Below, piece after piece: positions 17,292 to 25,759 of a stretch of 64,000 bases of DNA (position 1 is the first letter of the stretch; every line of letters begins with the position of its first letter). The translations under genes and the position numbers were made by a program. The notes under the pieces were generated by a model, which was not told the origin of the DNA, did no database searches, and worked only from the letters and a program-made list of their open reading frames with translations. Source of the DNA: Streptomyces sp. NBC_00273 (GTDB taxonomy: Bacteria > Actinomycetota > Actinomycetes > Streptomycetales > Streptomycetaceae); the NCBI RefSeq assembly GCF_036178145.1, contig NZ_CP108067.1:7205501-7269500 (forward strand), read 5' to 3'.

Positions 17292-17842
17292 CGGCCCGCG
17301 GCTCCGGCCGGGCCCGCCGGTTCCGCTCCGCCCGGCGGGTGCCCGCCGCGCTCACCGCCCTGGTCGTGCTCGGGGCGGCGGTCCTGTTCCTGTACGACCT
17401 GGCCGCCGTACGGGCCGACCGGCCCGGGATGAGCTGGCGCCGCGACCTCGCCGACCAGCTGGCGACGCACACCCCCGCGGACCCGTGGGTGCAGCTGATC
17501 GCAGGAGCCATGGTCCTGGTCGGGCTGGTGCTCCTGCTGCTGGCCCTGGCCCCCGGGTTGCGCGGGATCCTGCCGATGAGCACCCCGGACCAGCGGCCGG
17601 GCGTGAGGGCCGGGCTCGGCCGCAAGGCCGCCGCGCAGATCCTGCGGGACCGGGCCATGGAGGTGTCCGGAGTGCGGTCCGTCCGGGTCAAGGTGCGCCG
17701 GTCGCGCGTCGGGGTGCGGGCCACCTCGCACTTCCGCGAACTGGACGACGTACGGGCCGACCTCGACGCGGTGCTCGCCGTCGGCATCGAGGAACTGGGC
17801 CTCGCGCGCCCGCCGCAGCCGCGCGTACGGGTGAGGAGGTGA
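17288..17842 (+). CDS. DUF6286-like membrane protein of the Asp23 cluster
   Basis: A 184-aa protein with a basic N-terminus, a first helix at about 19-38 (VPAALTALVVLGAAVLFLY), an outside loop, a second helix at about 73-95 (LIAGAMVLVGLVLLLLALAP), and a cytoplasmic-looking C-terminal domain with RAMEVSGVRSVRVKVRRSRV that resembles the Asp23/AmaP C-terminal fold. The GTG start overlaps the previous stop. It may be a further anchor for the Asp23 proteins. The domain name is from memory and somewhat uncertain. Confidence 0.78.
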   Translation: MTARGSGRARRFRSARRVPAALTALVVLGAAVLFLYDLAAVRADRPGMSWRRDLADQLATHTPADPWVQLIAGAMVLVGLVLLLLALAPGLRGILPMSTPDQRPGVRAGLGRKAAAQILRDRAMEVSGVRSVRVKVRRSRVGVRATSHFRELDDVRADLDAVLAVGIEELGLARPPQPRVRVRR

Positions 17843-17846
17843 CGCC

Positions 17847-18404
17847 ATGCTCGCAACGGTGAACCGGATCCTGCTGGGGGTGGTCGGAGCGGTCCTGGTG
17901 GCGGCCGGCACCGTGGTGCTGACGGGCTGGTGGCCGCTGCACGGCCGGCACGCGCCACTGCTGAGCGCGCAGACCAGGAACCGGTACTGGCACGCCGACG
18001 GCTGGTGGTGGTGGGCGGTGCTCGCCGCCCTCGCGGTGGGCGTCCTGCTCGCGCTGTGGTGGCTGTTGTCCCAGCTCAGGCGCCCGCGACTCCAGGCGCT
18101 GGTGGTGGACACCGGGGACGGGGCCTTCGCGATGCTGCGCGGGCGCGCGCTGGAGGAGGCGGTGGCCGCGGAGGCCGGCGCCCTGGAAGGGGTCGCCGGC
18201 TGCCGGGTCGCCCTGCGCGGGCGGCGCGGGTCGCCCGCGCTGCGGGTCGCGCTGGAACTGGAACCCCACGCGGTGCCCGCCGACGCCCTGGCCGCCGTGG
18301 CCGGTCCGGTCCTGACCCATGCCCGGACCTCGGCGGGCCTCCCGGAACTCCCCGCGGAAGCCCGCCTCAAGGTCACGTCCCACCGGGCCCAGCGCGTGAC
18401 CTAG
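17847..18404 (+). CDS. amaP: AmaP-type alkaline-shock membrane anchor protein
   Basis: A 185-aa protein with two N-terminal helices (about 7-27 and 51-72) separated by a short loop, and a C-terminal cytoplasmic domain from RPRLQALVVDTGDG to LPAEARLKV. This two-helix plus small-domain layout is that of AmaP, the membrane anchor of Asp23. AGGAGGTGA before the ATG is the strongest ribosome site of the cluster. It is the last gene; the next gene converges. Confidence 0.82.
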   Translation: MLATVNRILLGVVGAVLVAAGTVVLTGWWPLHGRHAPLLSAQTRNRYWHADGWWWWAVLAALAVGVLLALWWLLSQLRRPRLQALVVDTGDGAFAMLRGRALEEAVAAEAGALEGVAGCRVALRGRRGSPALRVALELEPHAVPADALAAVAGPVLTHARTSAGLPELPAEARLKVTSHRAQRVT

Positions 18405-18440
18405 CGGACGTCCTGCCGATCACGCGGGGCTCCCGGTGGG

Positions 18441-19196
18441 TCAGAAGCCGTGTCGGGAGCCGCCGTCGACCGGGAGCATGACACCCGTCAGGTACGACGC
18501 CGCCGGGGAGAGGAGGAAGGCCGCCGTGCGGCCGAACTCCTCCGGGGCGCCGTACCGGCGCAGCGGGATGCGGGACTCGTGCCCCGCCCGCGCGGCCTCC
18601 GCGTCACCGGACAGCGCGTCGAGCTCGCGCACGCGGTCGGTGTCGATGCGGGCCGGAAGCAGGCCGACCACCCGGATCCCGCGCGGGCCGAGCTCCAGCG
18701 AGAGGGACTTCGCGAAGCCGGCGAGGCCGGGGCGCAGGCCGTTGGAGATGGCCAGGCCGGGGATCGGCTCGTGGACCGAGCCCGACAGGACGAAGCCGAT
18801 GACCCCGCCCTCGCCCAGCTCGGCGGCGGCCGCCCGGGCGAGGCGGACCGCGCCCAGGAAGACCGAATCGAAGGCCGCCTCCCACTGCGCGTCGGTGTTG
18901 TCCGCCGCGAAGCCCGGCGCCGGGCCGCCCACGCTGATGAGGATGCCGTCGAGGCGGCCGAAGCGCTCCCGCGCGGTCGCGACGAGCCGCGCGGCCGCCT
19001 CCGGGTCGGAGTTGTCGGCCGCCACGCCGGCCGCGTTCGGGCCGAGCTCGGCGGCGGCGTCGGCCGCCCGCTTCTCGTCCCGGCCGGTCAGGAGCACCTT
19101 CGCACCGTCGGCGACCAGTTCCCGGGCCGAGGCGAGGCCGAGGCCGCGCGTGGCCCCGGTGACGATGTAGACGCGGTCTTTCAGTCCAAGATCCAT
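18441..19196 (-). CDS. SDR family oxidoreductase
   Basis: A 251-aa classical short-chain dehydrogenase/reductase. Cofactor motif TGATRGLG near residue 14; the usual NNAG is replaced by the divergent ISVGGPAPG. The catalytic YxxxK is not clear: where Tyr is expected the sequence is LSGSVHEPIPGLAISNGLRP. The C-terminal LTGVMLPVDGG is typical. Loss of an obvious Tyr-x3-Lys suggests an atypical or non-catalytic SDR; similar divergent SDRs occur in Streptomyces. Substrate unknown. Converges with amaP and lies nine bases after the SURF1 gene start-to-stop unit on the same strand. Confidence 0.83.
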   Translation of the reverse strand: MDLGLKDRVYIVTGATRGLGLASARELVADGAKVLLTGRDEKRAADAAAELGPNAAGVAADNSDPEAAARLVATARERFGRLDGILISVGGPAPGFAADNTDAQWEAAFDSVFLGAVRLARAAAAELGEGGVIGFVLSGSVHEPIPGLAISNGLRPGLAGFAKSLSLELGPRGIRVVGLLPARIDTDRVRELDALSGDAEAARAGHESRIPLRRYGAPEEFGRTAAFLLSPAASYLTGVMLPVDGGSRHGF

Positions 19197-19205
19197 GCCG
19201 ACACG

Positions 19206-19997
19206 CTACGCCGTCGCCGGCTCCTGCAGGGAGGCTTCCGCCCGGGCGGCCTCTTCCTCGCGCTCGCGCTTCTCCCGCCGAACGAGGACCACCCAGCCCA
19301 CCGGAACCGCGCCGGCGAACAACCACCACTGGACGGCGTACGCCATGTGGGGGCCGATCGAGTCGTGGTCGGGGTCGGGGATGGTCTCCGGGGCGCCGTC
19401 CGCCGGAGCCGGATCCGTGAGCTCCAGGTACCCGCCGAGGACCGTCCGGCCCAGGTACTCCGCCTGCTGAGCACTGTTGATCAGCATCACCTGGCGGTCG
19501 GGCAGGCCCTTGCGGTCCTTGATGCCGCTCCCGCCGCTGGTCTCGTCGGCCTTCAGCCGGCCGGTGACCGTGACCTCGCCCGTGGGCGCGGCCGGCACCG
19601 GCGGGTACGCGCGGGGGTCGTCGCCGCCCGGCACCCAGCCCCGGTTGACCAGGACCACCCGGCCGTCGGAGAGGACCAGCGGGGTCAGGACGTGGAAGCC
19701 GACCTTGTCGTCGCTGTCGGTGCGCATCCGGACGACGACCTCGTGCGCGGAGTCGTACGTACCGGTCGCGGTGACCGTGCGCCAGAAGTCCGCGCGGGGG
19801 ACCCGGTGTCCGGGGGAGGTGACTTCGGTCACGGGGACCGGCTTCGCCCGCAGGTTCGCTTCGATCAGCTGGTTCTGCGTGACCCGGTGCTCATGGCGGT
19901 GGTACTGCCAGAACCCCAGCTTGATCATCGCGGGGATGAGGGCGAGGGCCATCAGGGTGAGGAACACCCACTGCCGGGTCAGCACAAAGCGGTACAC
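19206..19997 (-). CDS. SURF1 family cytochrome oxidase assembly protein
   Basis: A 263-aa protein. An N-terminal membrane helix (about 8-28, VFLTLMALALIPAMIKLGFWQ) is followed by the SURF1 motif GFWQYHRHEHRV. An extracytoplasmic domain has VNRGWVPGG, and a C-terminal helix contains YAVQWWLFAGAVPVGWVV, the other family hallmark. SURF1 aids assembly of heme-copper oxidase subunit I. The frame is open for 20 more residues; I chose the GTG at 19997 because similarity starts VYRFVLTRQW. Ribosome site weak. The last 25 residues are charged and cytoplasmic. Confidence 0.92.
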   Translation of the reverse strand: MYRFVLTRQWVFLTLMALALIPAMIKLGFWQYHRHEHRVTQNQLIEANLRAKPVPVTEVTSPGHRVPRADFWRTVTATGTYDSAHEVVVRMRTDSDDKVGFHVLTPLVLSDGRVVLVNRGWVPGGDDPRAYPPVPAAPTGEVTVTGRLKADETSGGSGIKDRKGLPDRQVMLINSAQQAEYLGRTVLGGYLELTDPAPADGAPETIPDPDHDSIGPHMAYAVQWWLFAGAVPVGWVVLVRREKREREEEAARAEASLQEPATA

Positions 19998-20075
19998 GCC
20001 CACGACGGTACCCGCAGCGCGGAGGACCCCGGCGGCCGGGTGGCCGTCCGGGGTCATGGCGTACGGGAAGGGGAG

Positions 20076-20309
20076 TCAGACGCGGTCGACGATGCCCACC
20101 TTCCCCTCCGCCCGGGCGCAGTGCGCCCCGCAGAACCACTGGCCCGCGACCTCGACGCCCTGGCCGATGATCGAGACCCGGCAGTGCTCACAGACGGGCG
20201 CCATGCGGTGGATGGCGCAGGAGAAGCAGTCGAAGACGTGCACGGCGCCCTGCGCGTGCACCTCGAAGGACATGCCGTAATCGTTTCCGCAGACCTCACA
20301 ACGTGCCAT
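20076..20309 (-). CDS. Small multi-cysteine zinc-ribbon protein
   Basis: A 77-aa protein with four Cys pairs: CEVC near residue 4, CFSC near 28, CEHC near 40 and CGAHC near 60. Together with nearby His (IHRMAP), these would bind two zinc ions. It begins MARCEVCGNDYG and looks like the conserved actinobacterial family sometimes called Prokaryotic metallothionein-like or HNH-like zinc ribbon; the exact family is not certain. It lies just upstream of the SURF1 gene on the same strand, 78 bases apart. Cytoplasmic. Function unknown. Confidence 0.8.
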   Translation of the reverse strand: MARCEVCGNDYGMSFEVHAQGAVHVFDCFSCAIHRMAPVCEHCRVSIIGQGVEVAGQWFCGAHCARAEGKVGIVDRV

Positions 20310-20405
20310 GGGCCGAATGCTGCGCACGGGGAAGGAGCCGAACAAGATCCAGCGGGGTGAGTCGCCGCGCCTGCACCCGCCCGGCGCAACGGCCGGCCCT
20401 CCGGT

Positions 20406-21377
20406 TCAGGACTCGGCCGGGGCCACGTCCCGCAGCAACTGGGTGAAGGCGGCCTCGTCGACGACCGGCGTGCCGAAGCTCTTCGCCTTGACCGTCTTGG
20501 AGGTCGCCGAATCGGGGTCGTTGGTCACCAGGAGGCTGGTGAGCCGCGACACGCTCGTCGCGATGTGCAGGCCCGCCTCGACCGCACGGTCCTCCAACAG
20601 TTCCCGCTCCACCGAGGTGTCACCGGAGAAGGCGATCCGCATGCCCTGCTTCAGCGGCTTGCCGTCCTCGAAGCGCCCCGGATTGGGGTGCGGGCACGGC
20701 GGCCGCTTGCGCGAGGGCCGCCAGCTGCCGCCCCGGTAGGAGGCCTGGTACCCGACCCGAGGGGTGACGGCGGAGTCCGACCACTCCGTCAGCGGCCGGC
20801 ATTCCAGCAGGGGCAGCCGTACGCCGCCCTGCGCGGCCGCGTGCAGCGACGGGCGGAACGCCTCCGCGAGCACCCGGGCGTCGTCGAGCGCGTGGTGGGC
20901 GCGCTGCTGGACCACGCCGAAGTGCGCGGCGAGCGACTCCAACTTGTGGTTGGGCAGCGGCAGGTCCAGTTCCTTCGACAGGGCGATGGTGCACAGCCGC
21001 TGACGGACCGGTGCGGTCACGGCGGCCCGCGCGTACTCCCGGGCGATCATCTGCCAGTCGAAGATCGCGTTGTGCGCGACCAGTACCCGGTCCGCGAGCC
21101 GGTCGGCGAACTCCTCGGCGATGTCCTCGAAGAGCGGGGCGTCGGCGAGCATCGCGCTCGTCAGCCCGTGGATCCACACCGGTCCCGGGTCCCGCCGCGG
21201 ATTGACCAGCGTGTACCAGTGGTCCTCCACGTTGCCCTGGGCGTCGAGCCGGTAGACGGCGGCGGAGACTATCCGGTCGTCGCGCGCGAGCCCGGTGGTC
21301 TCCACGTCGACGACCGCGTACCCCTGTGGGTACGCGGTCGGCCACATCGTGTCTGCGGTCGTACGGTCGTCGAGCAT
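20406..21377 (-). CDS. DEDDh 3'-5' exonuclease with C-terminal BRCT domain
   Basis: A 323-aa protein. Exonuclease motifs: ExoI VVDVETTG near residue 22, ExoII HNAIFDWQM near 100, ExoIII HHALDDARVLA near 158; the His-x4-Asp makes it the DEDDh (DnaQ-like) type. The C-terminal segment from MRIAFSGDTSVERELLEDRA to FGTPVVDEAAFTQLL matches a BRCT module like those after many actinobacterial DnaQ-like nucleases. It probably trims DNA or RNA 3' ends in repair. Start ATG at 21377 chosen where similarity begins; the frame is open upstream but the DNA there is intergenic. Confidence 0.9.
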   Translation of the reverse strand: MLDDRTTADTMWPTAYPQGYAVVDVETTGLARDDRIVSAAVYRLDAQGNVEDHWYTLVNPRRDPGPVWIHGLTSAMLADAPLFEDIAEEFADRLADRVLVAHNAIFDWQMIAREYARAAVTAPVRQRLCTIALSKELDLPLPNHKLESLAAHFGVVQQRAHHALDDARVLAEAFRPSLHAAAQGGVRLPLLECRPLTEWSDSAVTPRVGYQASYRGGSWRPSRKRPPCPHPNPGRFEDGKPLKQGMRIAFSGDTSVERELLEDRAVEAGLHIATSVSRLTSLLVTNDPDSATSKTVKAKSFGTPVVDEAAFTQLLRDVAPAES

Positions 21378-21436
21378 GGTCACAGAGGATATCGGCCCCG
21401 ACTGACACCCGTGGCCGCGCCGGCGCTTCCCGGCCG

Positions 21437-24025
21437 TCAACCCAGGGCGGCGACCAGGTCGCCCGCGGCGAGCTGTTCGAGGCCGCAGCCGTCAACCGGC
21501 CCCGGCAGCAGCCGGTATACGGAGCCGCTGGCGCCGGCGGGCGCGACCTCGCCGTCCACCAGTGCGAGGAACACCGACCGGCCCGAAGCGGCGGTGCCCG
21601 CGAGGGCGTCGACCTCCGTGGACGCCAGCACGTCGTCCGGATCGCGCAGGCCGACCACCCGGCCGGCGAAGGCCGCGGTGTCCTCGCCGGAACCCCGGCG
21701 GTAGGTCCACAGTTCGTCGGGGTCGCTAGGCCGGGGCGTACGGCGCAGCACGGCCACCTCGCGGCAGCGCGCGGCCGCGTGCCAGGCGGCCAGCTCCCAC
21801 AGGGTGGTGCGGCCGGTCGAGAAGTACTGGAACAGGTCGCGGCCGATCCGGGCCAGGTCCTCCTGGTGCGCCCACACGCTGTGGTAGCCCTCGTCGTCGG
21901 GCAGGTGGACGTCGGTCCACAGGAAGCCGCGCCGCTCCAGGTCGACGAGGAGCGGCACGTGGATCCGGGAGTTGCCGACCAGGTCGTAGCGCTGGCGCAC
22001 GGTCCGCGGGTCGTAGCGGGCGGTGCGGCCGGAGCGGGTGGGCAGGGCCATGAACCCGGCGAAGGCATCGGGCAGCAGCTCGAAGGGGATGTTGTTGTAG
22101 CTGAAGACGACCGGCATGGCGAAGCGCACACCGGAGTCGGCCAGGGCGTCCAGGTCGATGTCCACGTACTCGCTCGCCCCGTGCGGCGCCGGCGCCGAGA
22201 CGAGGTCGCCGGAGTGGACGACGGCCCGCGCGCCGTACACGAGGTTCGTGAAGTCGCACAGGCCCGCGTAGTTCCAGTCGGCGTCGAACAGCACCACCGA
22301 CAGGTCCAGGTCCACGCGCTTGCGCGCCGGCTCCATCCAGTGCAGGAACATGCGCAGCACCTCGCCGTCCGGCAGCGCCTGGAAGCTGCCCTTGGGTACG
22401 GTGACCAGGGCCTTGGCCGCCGCCCGCTCGGCGGAGGGGACGTGGAGGTGGGCGAGGCGGGAGTCGAGGACCGCCACGTCGCACGGATCGGCCGCGGCCA
22501 GCCGGCGCAGCACCTCGCCCTCGAACAGCTCGCACACCGAACGGGTCACCGCCTCGGTCAGCGGGGCCCGGTCGTCCGACACGGTGAAGGAGTGCGCGAC
22601 CTGTCCGCGCGGGAAGAACACCCGTCGGGTTCCGGGGAGGTGGCGGATCCGCAGCCGTCCGAGCGCGGACAGCACCGGCCCGGGCCCGGCCTTCGGCAGC
22701 CGTCGCGCCAGTACCTCGGCGACCTGTGGCGGCAGGGCGTCGGCCGCGTACAGCCGCAGCAGGTGGTCCAGGCGGCGGACGAGCTCACCGGGCCGTTCGG
22801 CCAGTACGGCCAGGGCCCGGTCCGGATCCCCGCCGCGCAGGGCCTCCTCGGCGCGCCCCAGCCAGGTGGCCGCCCGGACGCGCGAGCCGTCGACCCGCAC
22901 CGCGTGCGGGTGCGCGGCCGCGGTGGCGAGCAGTGCGGCGCCGAGGACGGTGCCGGTGGTGTCGGTGCCCCGGAGCACGGCGAAGGCGAGAGCGGCGCGC
23001 GGGTGGCGGGCGTACTGCTCGAAGGGGTGCAGGATCTCGGCGGCCCGCTTCCACAGGTCCGCGTGGCGCAGGACGTCCTCGACGAGCAGGGCGGGATCGA
23101 GGCCGTCCAGGACGGCCAGCAGGTCGCGCCGCAGCGGGCGCGGCAGGGAGCGCAGGCGCGGGGGCTCCAGGAGGTCGGCCTCGCCGCCGGACCACACGGC
23201 GAGCAGCCGCAGCACGTCGGTGGCGGTGGTGAGCCGCTCGGGCAGCAGGGTCCGTACGGCCTCCCGCGTACGGCGCTCGCGCAGCAGGGTGCCCAGCACC
23301 AGGGCCTTGGTCTCCCGCACCGGTACGGCGTCCGGGAGCCAGTCGAGGCCGGCCGGCACGTGGGCGAGGAGCACCCGGGCCTCTTCCCGGTCCTGCGGGG
23401 AGAGCGGGGTGCGGCGGGCGAGGAGCTTGCCGAGGGCGGTGACGGAGTCGGCCGCTCGGTCGGTGGCGAAGGCCAGCAGCCGCAGCGGGCCGCCTCCGGA
23501 GGGAACCTCCCCCGGGGGCGGGGACGGCCGGATGAAGGGATCGGCGGTGTCGACCCGGCGGTGGCAGATCGGGCAGCCGGTGTGGTCGGCGCCGTCCCAG
23601 CAGGTCCGGCAGACCAGGTGGGCGCAGGGGGCGACGGGGTGGACGCTGCCGACGGTCCCGCACAGCACGCACGGCTGGTCCGGCCACTGCAGGAGCAGGG
23701 TCATGACGCGGTCGATCCACAGCGCGTGGGTGTCGTCGGGCACCGAGGCCGGGAACGAGCGGAACAGCGGCATGTGGGTGCGGTCCGCCCCCAGCAGGAT
23801 GTCGATGTCCCGGATCAGCTGCGCGCCGGCGGTGGCGAGTCCGGTGGGTCCGAGCCAGGCGAGCGCCGAACGCAGCGGGACCGTCAGGGCGTAGCCCCGG
23901 TCGAGCAGTTCGGCCTCCAGGGCCGTCAGGCCCTCGGTCGTCGACGGATCGCCCGGGCGCGGCCCGGCCTGGTCGACGTAGACGGTGTGCAGACGGCGCA
24001 ACAGGACGGTCGACAGTTCGGGCAA
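21437..24025 (-). CDS. RING-finger protein with TerD-like domain (MXAN_6230/SCO0854 family)
   Basis: An 862-aa protein. A complete RING-HC pattern is at residues 119-154: C119-x2-C122-x11-C134-x1-H136-x2-C139-x2-C142-x8-C151-x2-C154. A long alpha-helical, Leu/Arg-rich middle (about 180-560) follows. A TerD-like beta-sandwich sits at about 595-690, with LDLSVVLFDADWNYAGLCDF, VVHSGDL, YVDIDLDAL and FSYNNIPF. The C-terminal 170 residues are unassigned. A RING in a bacterium suggests a ubiquitin-ligase-like or purely structural zinc site; function is unknown. The TTG start at 24025 has GGAGG ten bases upstream. Single-gene unit; the TetR gene lies upstream on the same strand. Confidence 0.88.
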   Translation of the reverse strand: MPELSTVLLRRLHTVYVDQAGPRPGDPSTTEGLTALEAELLDRGYALTVPLRSALAWLGPTGLATAGAQLIRDIDILLGADRTHMPLFRSFPASVPDDTHALWIDRVMTLLLQWPDQPCVLCGTVGSVHPVAPCAHLVCRTCWDGADHTGCPICHRRVDTADPFIRPSPPPGEVPSGGGPLRLLAFATDRAADSVTALGKLLARRTPLSPQDREEARVLLAHVPAGLDWLPDAVPVRETKALVLGTLLRERRTREAVRTLLPERLTTATDVLRLLAVWSGGEADLLEPPRLRSLPRPLRRDLLAVLDGLDPALLVEDVLRHADLWKRAAEILHPFEQYARHPRAALAFAVLRGTDTTGTVLGAALLATAAAHPHAVRVDGSRVRAATWLGRAEEALRGGDPDRALAVLAERPGELVRRLDHLLRLYAADALPPQVAEVLARRLPKAGPGPVLSALGRLRIRHLPGTRRVFFPRGQVAHSFTVSDDRAPLTEAVTRSVCELFEGEVLRRLAAADPCDVAVLDSRLAHLHVPSAERAAAKALVTVPKGSFQALPDGEVLRMFLHWMEPARKRVDLDLSVVLFDADWNYAGLCDFTNLVYGARAVVHSGDLVSAPAPHGASEYVDIDLDALADSGVRFAMPVVFSYNNIPFELLPDAFAGFMALPTRSGRTARYDPRTVRQRYDLVGNSRIHVPLLVDLERRGFLWTDVHLPDDEGYHSVWAHQEDLARIGRDLFQYFSTGRTTLWELAAWHAAARCREVAVLRRTPRPSDPDELWTYRRGSGEDTAAFAGRVVGLRDPDDVLASTEVDALAGTAASGRSVFLALVDGEVAPAGASGSVYRLLPGPVDGCGLEQLAAGDLVAALG

Positions 24026-24176
24026 AGGGGGGAGTCCTCCGGAACCGGAAAGGGGGAGTGGGCGGTGGCGGAGAGGGGACGCGCTACGGGTTTCTGAGGA
24101 AGTGAGAAGGAAGCACGTCGCGGAGCCGCCCCCGCGGCGCAGATACAACCACGGGCCCGGGAGCGCGCCAAGCGAT

Positions 24177-24824
24177 TTATCGCGGCGGGGCCGCGCCGGC
24201 CGCCGGGTCCGGTGCGAGCAGGGCGTGCACCAGGGCCCGTACGGACAGCAGGAACAGCCGGTCCGGGTCCGCCGGGCGGGCCAGGGCGCGGGCGAGGGCC
24301 GGGTCGTGGGGAGCCGCGGCGGGGTCCCAGAGCTCGCTCTCGGCCGGGGACTGCGCGGGGGAACGTTCGCGGTTGCGCTCGACGAGCAGGTACCCGACGA
24401 CCTGGAACTGCACGGCCCGGACCGCGTCCGCCGCCCGGGAGCCGCGCAGCCCGGCGGCGTGCACCTCGTGGACGAGTGCCTGCTGGGCGGGCAGGAACAT
24501 CCGCTCGGTGAGCCCGCGTTCGTGGACCATCGCGATCAGGTGCGGACGGGTCCGCAGTTCGCGGCGCAGGATCCGGGCCACCGCCAGGATCCGGTCGGCG
24601 GGGGTGCGGCCGGTGGGCCGGATCGCCCCCACCTCCTCCACGGTCCGCTCGACGAGGGCGTCGAGCAGCGATTCGCGGTTGCCGACGTGCCAGTAGATGG
24701 ACGTCACGGCGGTGCCCAGCTCGGCGGCGAGCCCCCGCATGGTGAGCGCGGCCGGACCGTGCTGCATGACCAGGGACGCGGCGGCGTCCAGCACCTCGTC
24801 ACGGGTGAGCGTGGTTCTGGCCAC
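24177..24824 (-). CDS. TetR/AcrR family transcriptional regulator
   Basis: A 215-aa repressor-type protein. The N-terminal HTH covers about 8-52 with DAAASLVMQHGPAALTMRGL, then AAELGTAVTSIYWHVGNRE. The C-terminal ligand domain is Ala/Arg-rich. The frame extends to a TTG at 24839; I chose the GTG at 24824, which gives the usual TetR opening. It is divergent from the decarboxylase/SDR/amidohydrolase operon, with a TGTAAC-TGT-GTTACA palindrome in between, so it most likely represses that operon and responds to its substrate. That link is inference. Confidence 0.92.
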   Translation of the reverse strand: MARTTLTRDEVLDAAASLVMQHGPAALTMRGLAAELGTAVTSIYWHVGNRESLLDALVERTVEEVGAIRPTGRTPADRILAVARILRRELRTRPHLIAMVHERGLTERMFLPAQQALVHEVHAAGLRGSRAADAVRAVQFQVVGYLLVERNRERSPAQSPAESELWDPAAAPHDPALARALARPADPDRLFLLSVRALVHALLAPDPAAGAAPPR

Positions 24825-24896
24825 GGCGTCCACCACCAATCTGTCGGATCGTCAATTCTCGTCCGTGCAGGGGTCTTTACCCTTCATCGGTGGCGG

Positions 24897-24911
24897 TGTA
24901 ACTGTGTTACA
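24897..24911. promoter_or_regulatory. TetR-type operator palindrome
   Basis: TGTAAC-TGT-GTTACA, a perfect 6+6 palindrome with 3-base spacer, lies in the divergent spacer between the TetR gene and the operon it faces. It is the only strong palindrome there and ends 37 bases before the operon's first ATG. Confidence 0.75.
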
Positions 24912-24948
24912 GAACCGACTCCCCCCGAGCCGAGGGATGGTGCGAGAC

Positions 24949-25758
24949 ATGGCACGCGTACGGTACGGAGCGCGGACCGAGGCCGAGATCGCGGCGTCGC
25001 GCGAGAAGAGTTCCAAGCTCCCCGACATCTGGTCCACCGGCGTCGTGGCCGTCTGGGAGAGCGACCCCGACGTGGTCGCGGCGGTCCTGCCGCCGCCGCT
25101 CAAACCGGCCGACCGACCCCTGCTACGGGCCAACATCAGCAAGGTCGACCTGCCCGGCTACCCGCTCGGCGCCGGCTCGGTGGCCGTCGCCGCCCAGCAC
25201 GGCGGGGTCGAGGGCTGGTACCCCCTGGTCATGCCGATGACCCTGGAGCGCGCCCTGACCGGCGGCCGCGAGGTCTTCGGCGAGCCGAAGAAGCTCGGCG
25301 AGGTCACCGTGGAGCGCGACGGCCTCGTCGTACGGGCCGCTCTCGCCCGGCACGGGATCGCCTTCGTCGAGGTGCGCGGGGCGGTGGACCGCCCGCTGCC
25401 GCTGCCCGAGCCCACCCAGAAGACCGACTTCTACTTCAAGTTCCTGCCCGCCGTCGACGGTTCGGGCTTCGACGTGGACCCGGTGCTCGTGCACTGCACG
25501 CGCAACGAGAAGGTCCGCAAGCTGGAGCACGTCACCGGGGACGTCGTGCTGCGCGAGTCGATGTTCGATCCGGTCGCCGACCTTCCCGTCCGCCGGATCG
25601 TGGAGATCACCATCGGCGAGAAGACCACCGACCAGAAGGGCCGGGTCGTCGAACGGGTCAGCGCCCAGGCCCTGCTCCCGTACGTCCACCAGCGCTACGA
25701 CGACCCCATGCAGATCCTCGACGCACCCCCGGAGGGATCGTCAGGGGGGAGGGGCTGA
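24949..25758 (+). CDS. Acetoacetate decarboxylase-like family protein
   Basis: A 269-aa protein of the ADC fold. The active-site lysine motif appears as FGEPKKLGEV near residue 112, equivalent to the EPK-K Schiff-base lysine of acetoacetate decarboxylase. Homologues act as decarboxylases, hydratase-aldolases or dehydratases through a Lys imine, so the exact reaction is open. Start ATG at 24949 chosen for similarity; another ATG lies 12 bases earlier. It is the first gene of a four-gene operon and ends one base before the SDR gene, so these are tightly coupled. Confidence 0.88.
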   Translation: MARVRYGARTEAEIAASREKSSKLPDIWSTGVVAVWESDPDVVAAVLPPPLKPADRPLLRANISKVDLPGYPLGAGSVAVAAQHGGVEGWYPLVMPMTLERALTGGREVFGEPKKLGEVTVERDGLVVRAALARHGIAFVEVRGAVDRPLPLPEPTQKTDFYFKFLPAVDGSGFDVDPVLVHCTRNEKVRKLEHVTGDVVLRESMFDPVADLPVRRIVEITIGEKTTDQKGRVVERVSAQALLPYVHQRYDDPMQILDAPPEGSSGGRG

Positions 25759-25759
25759 C

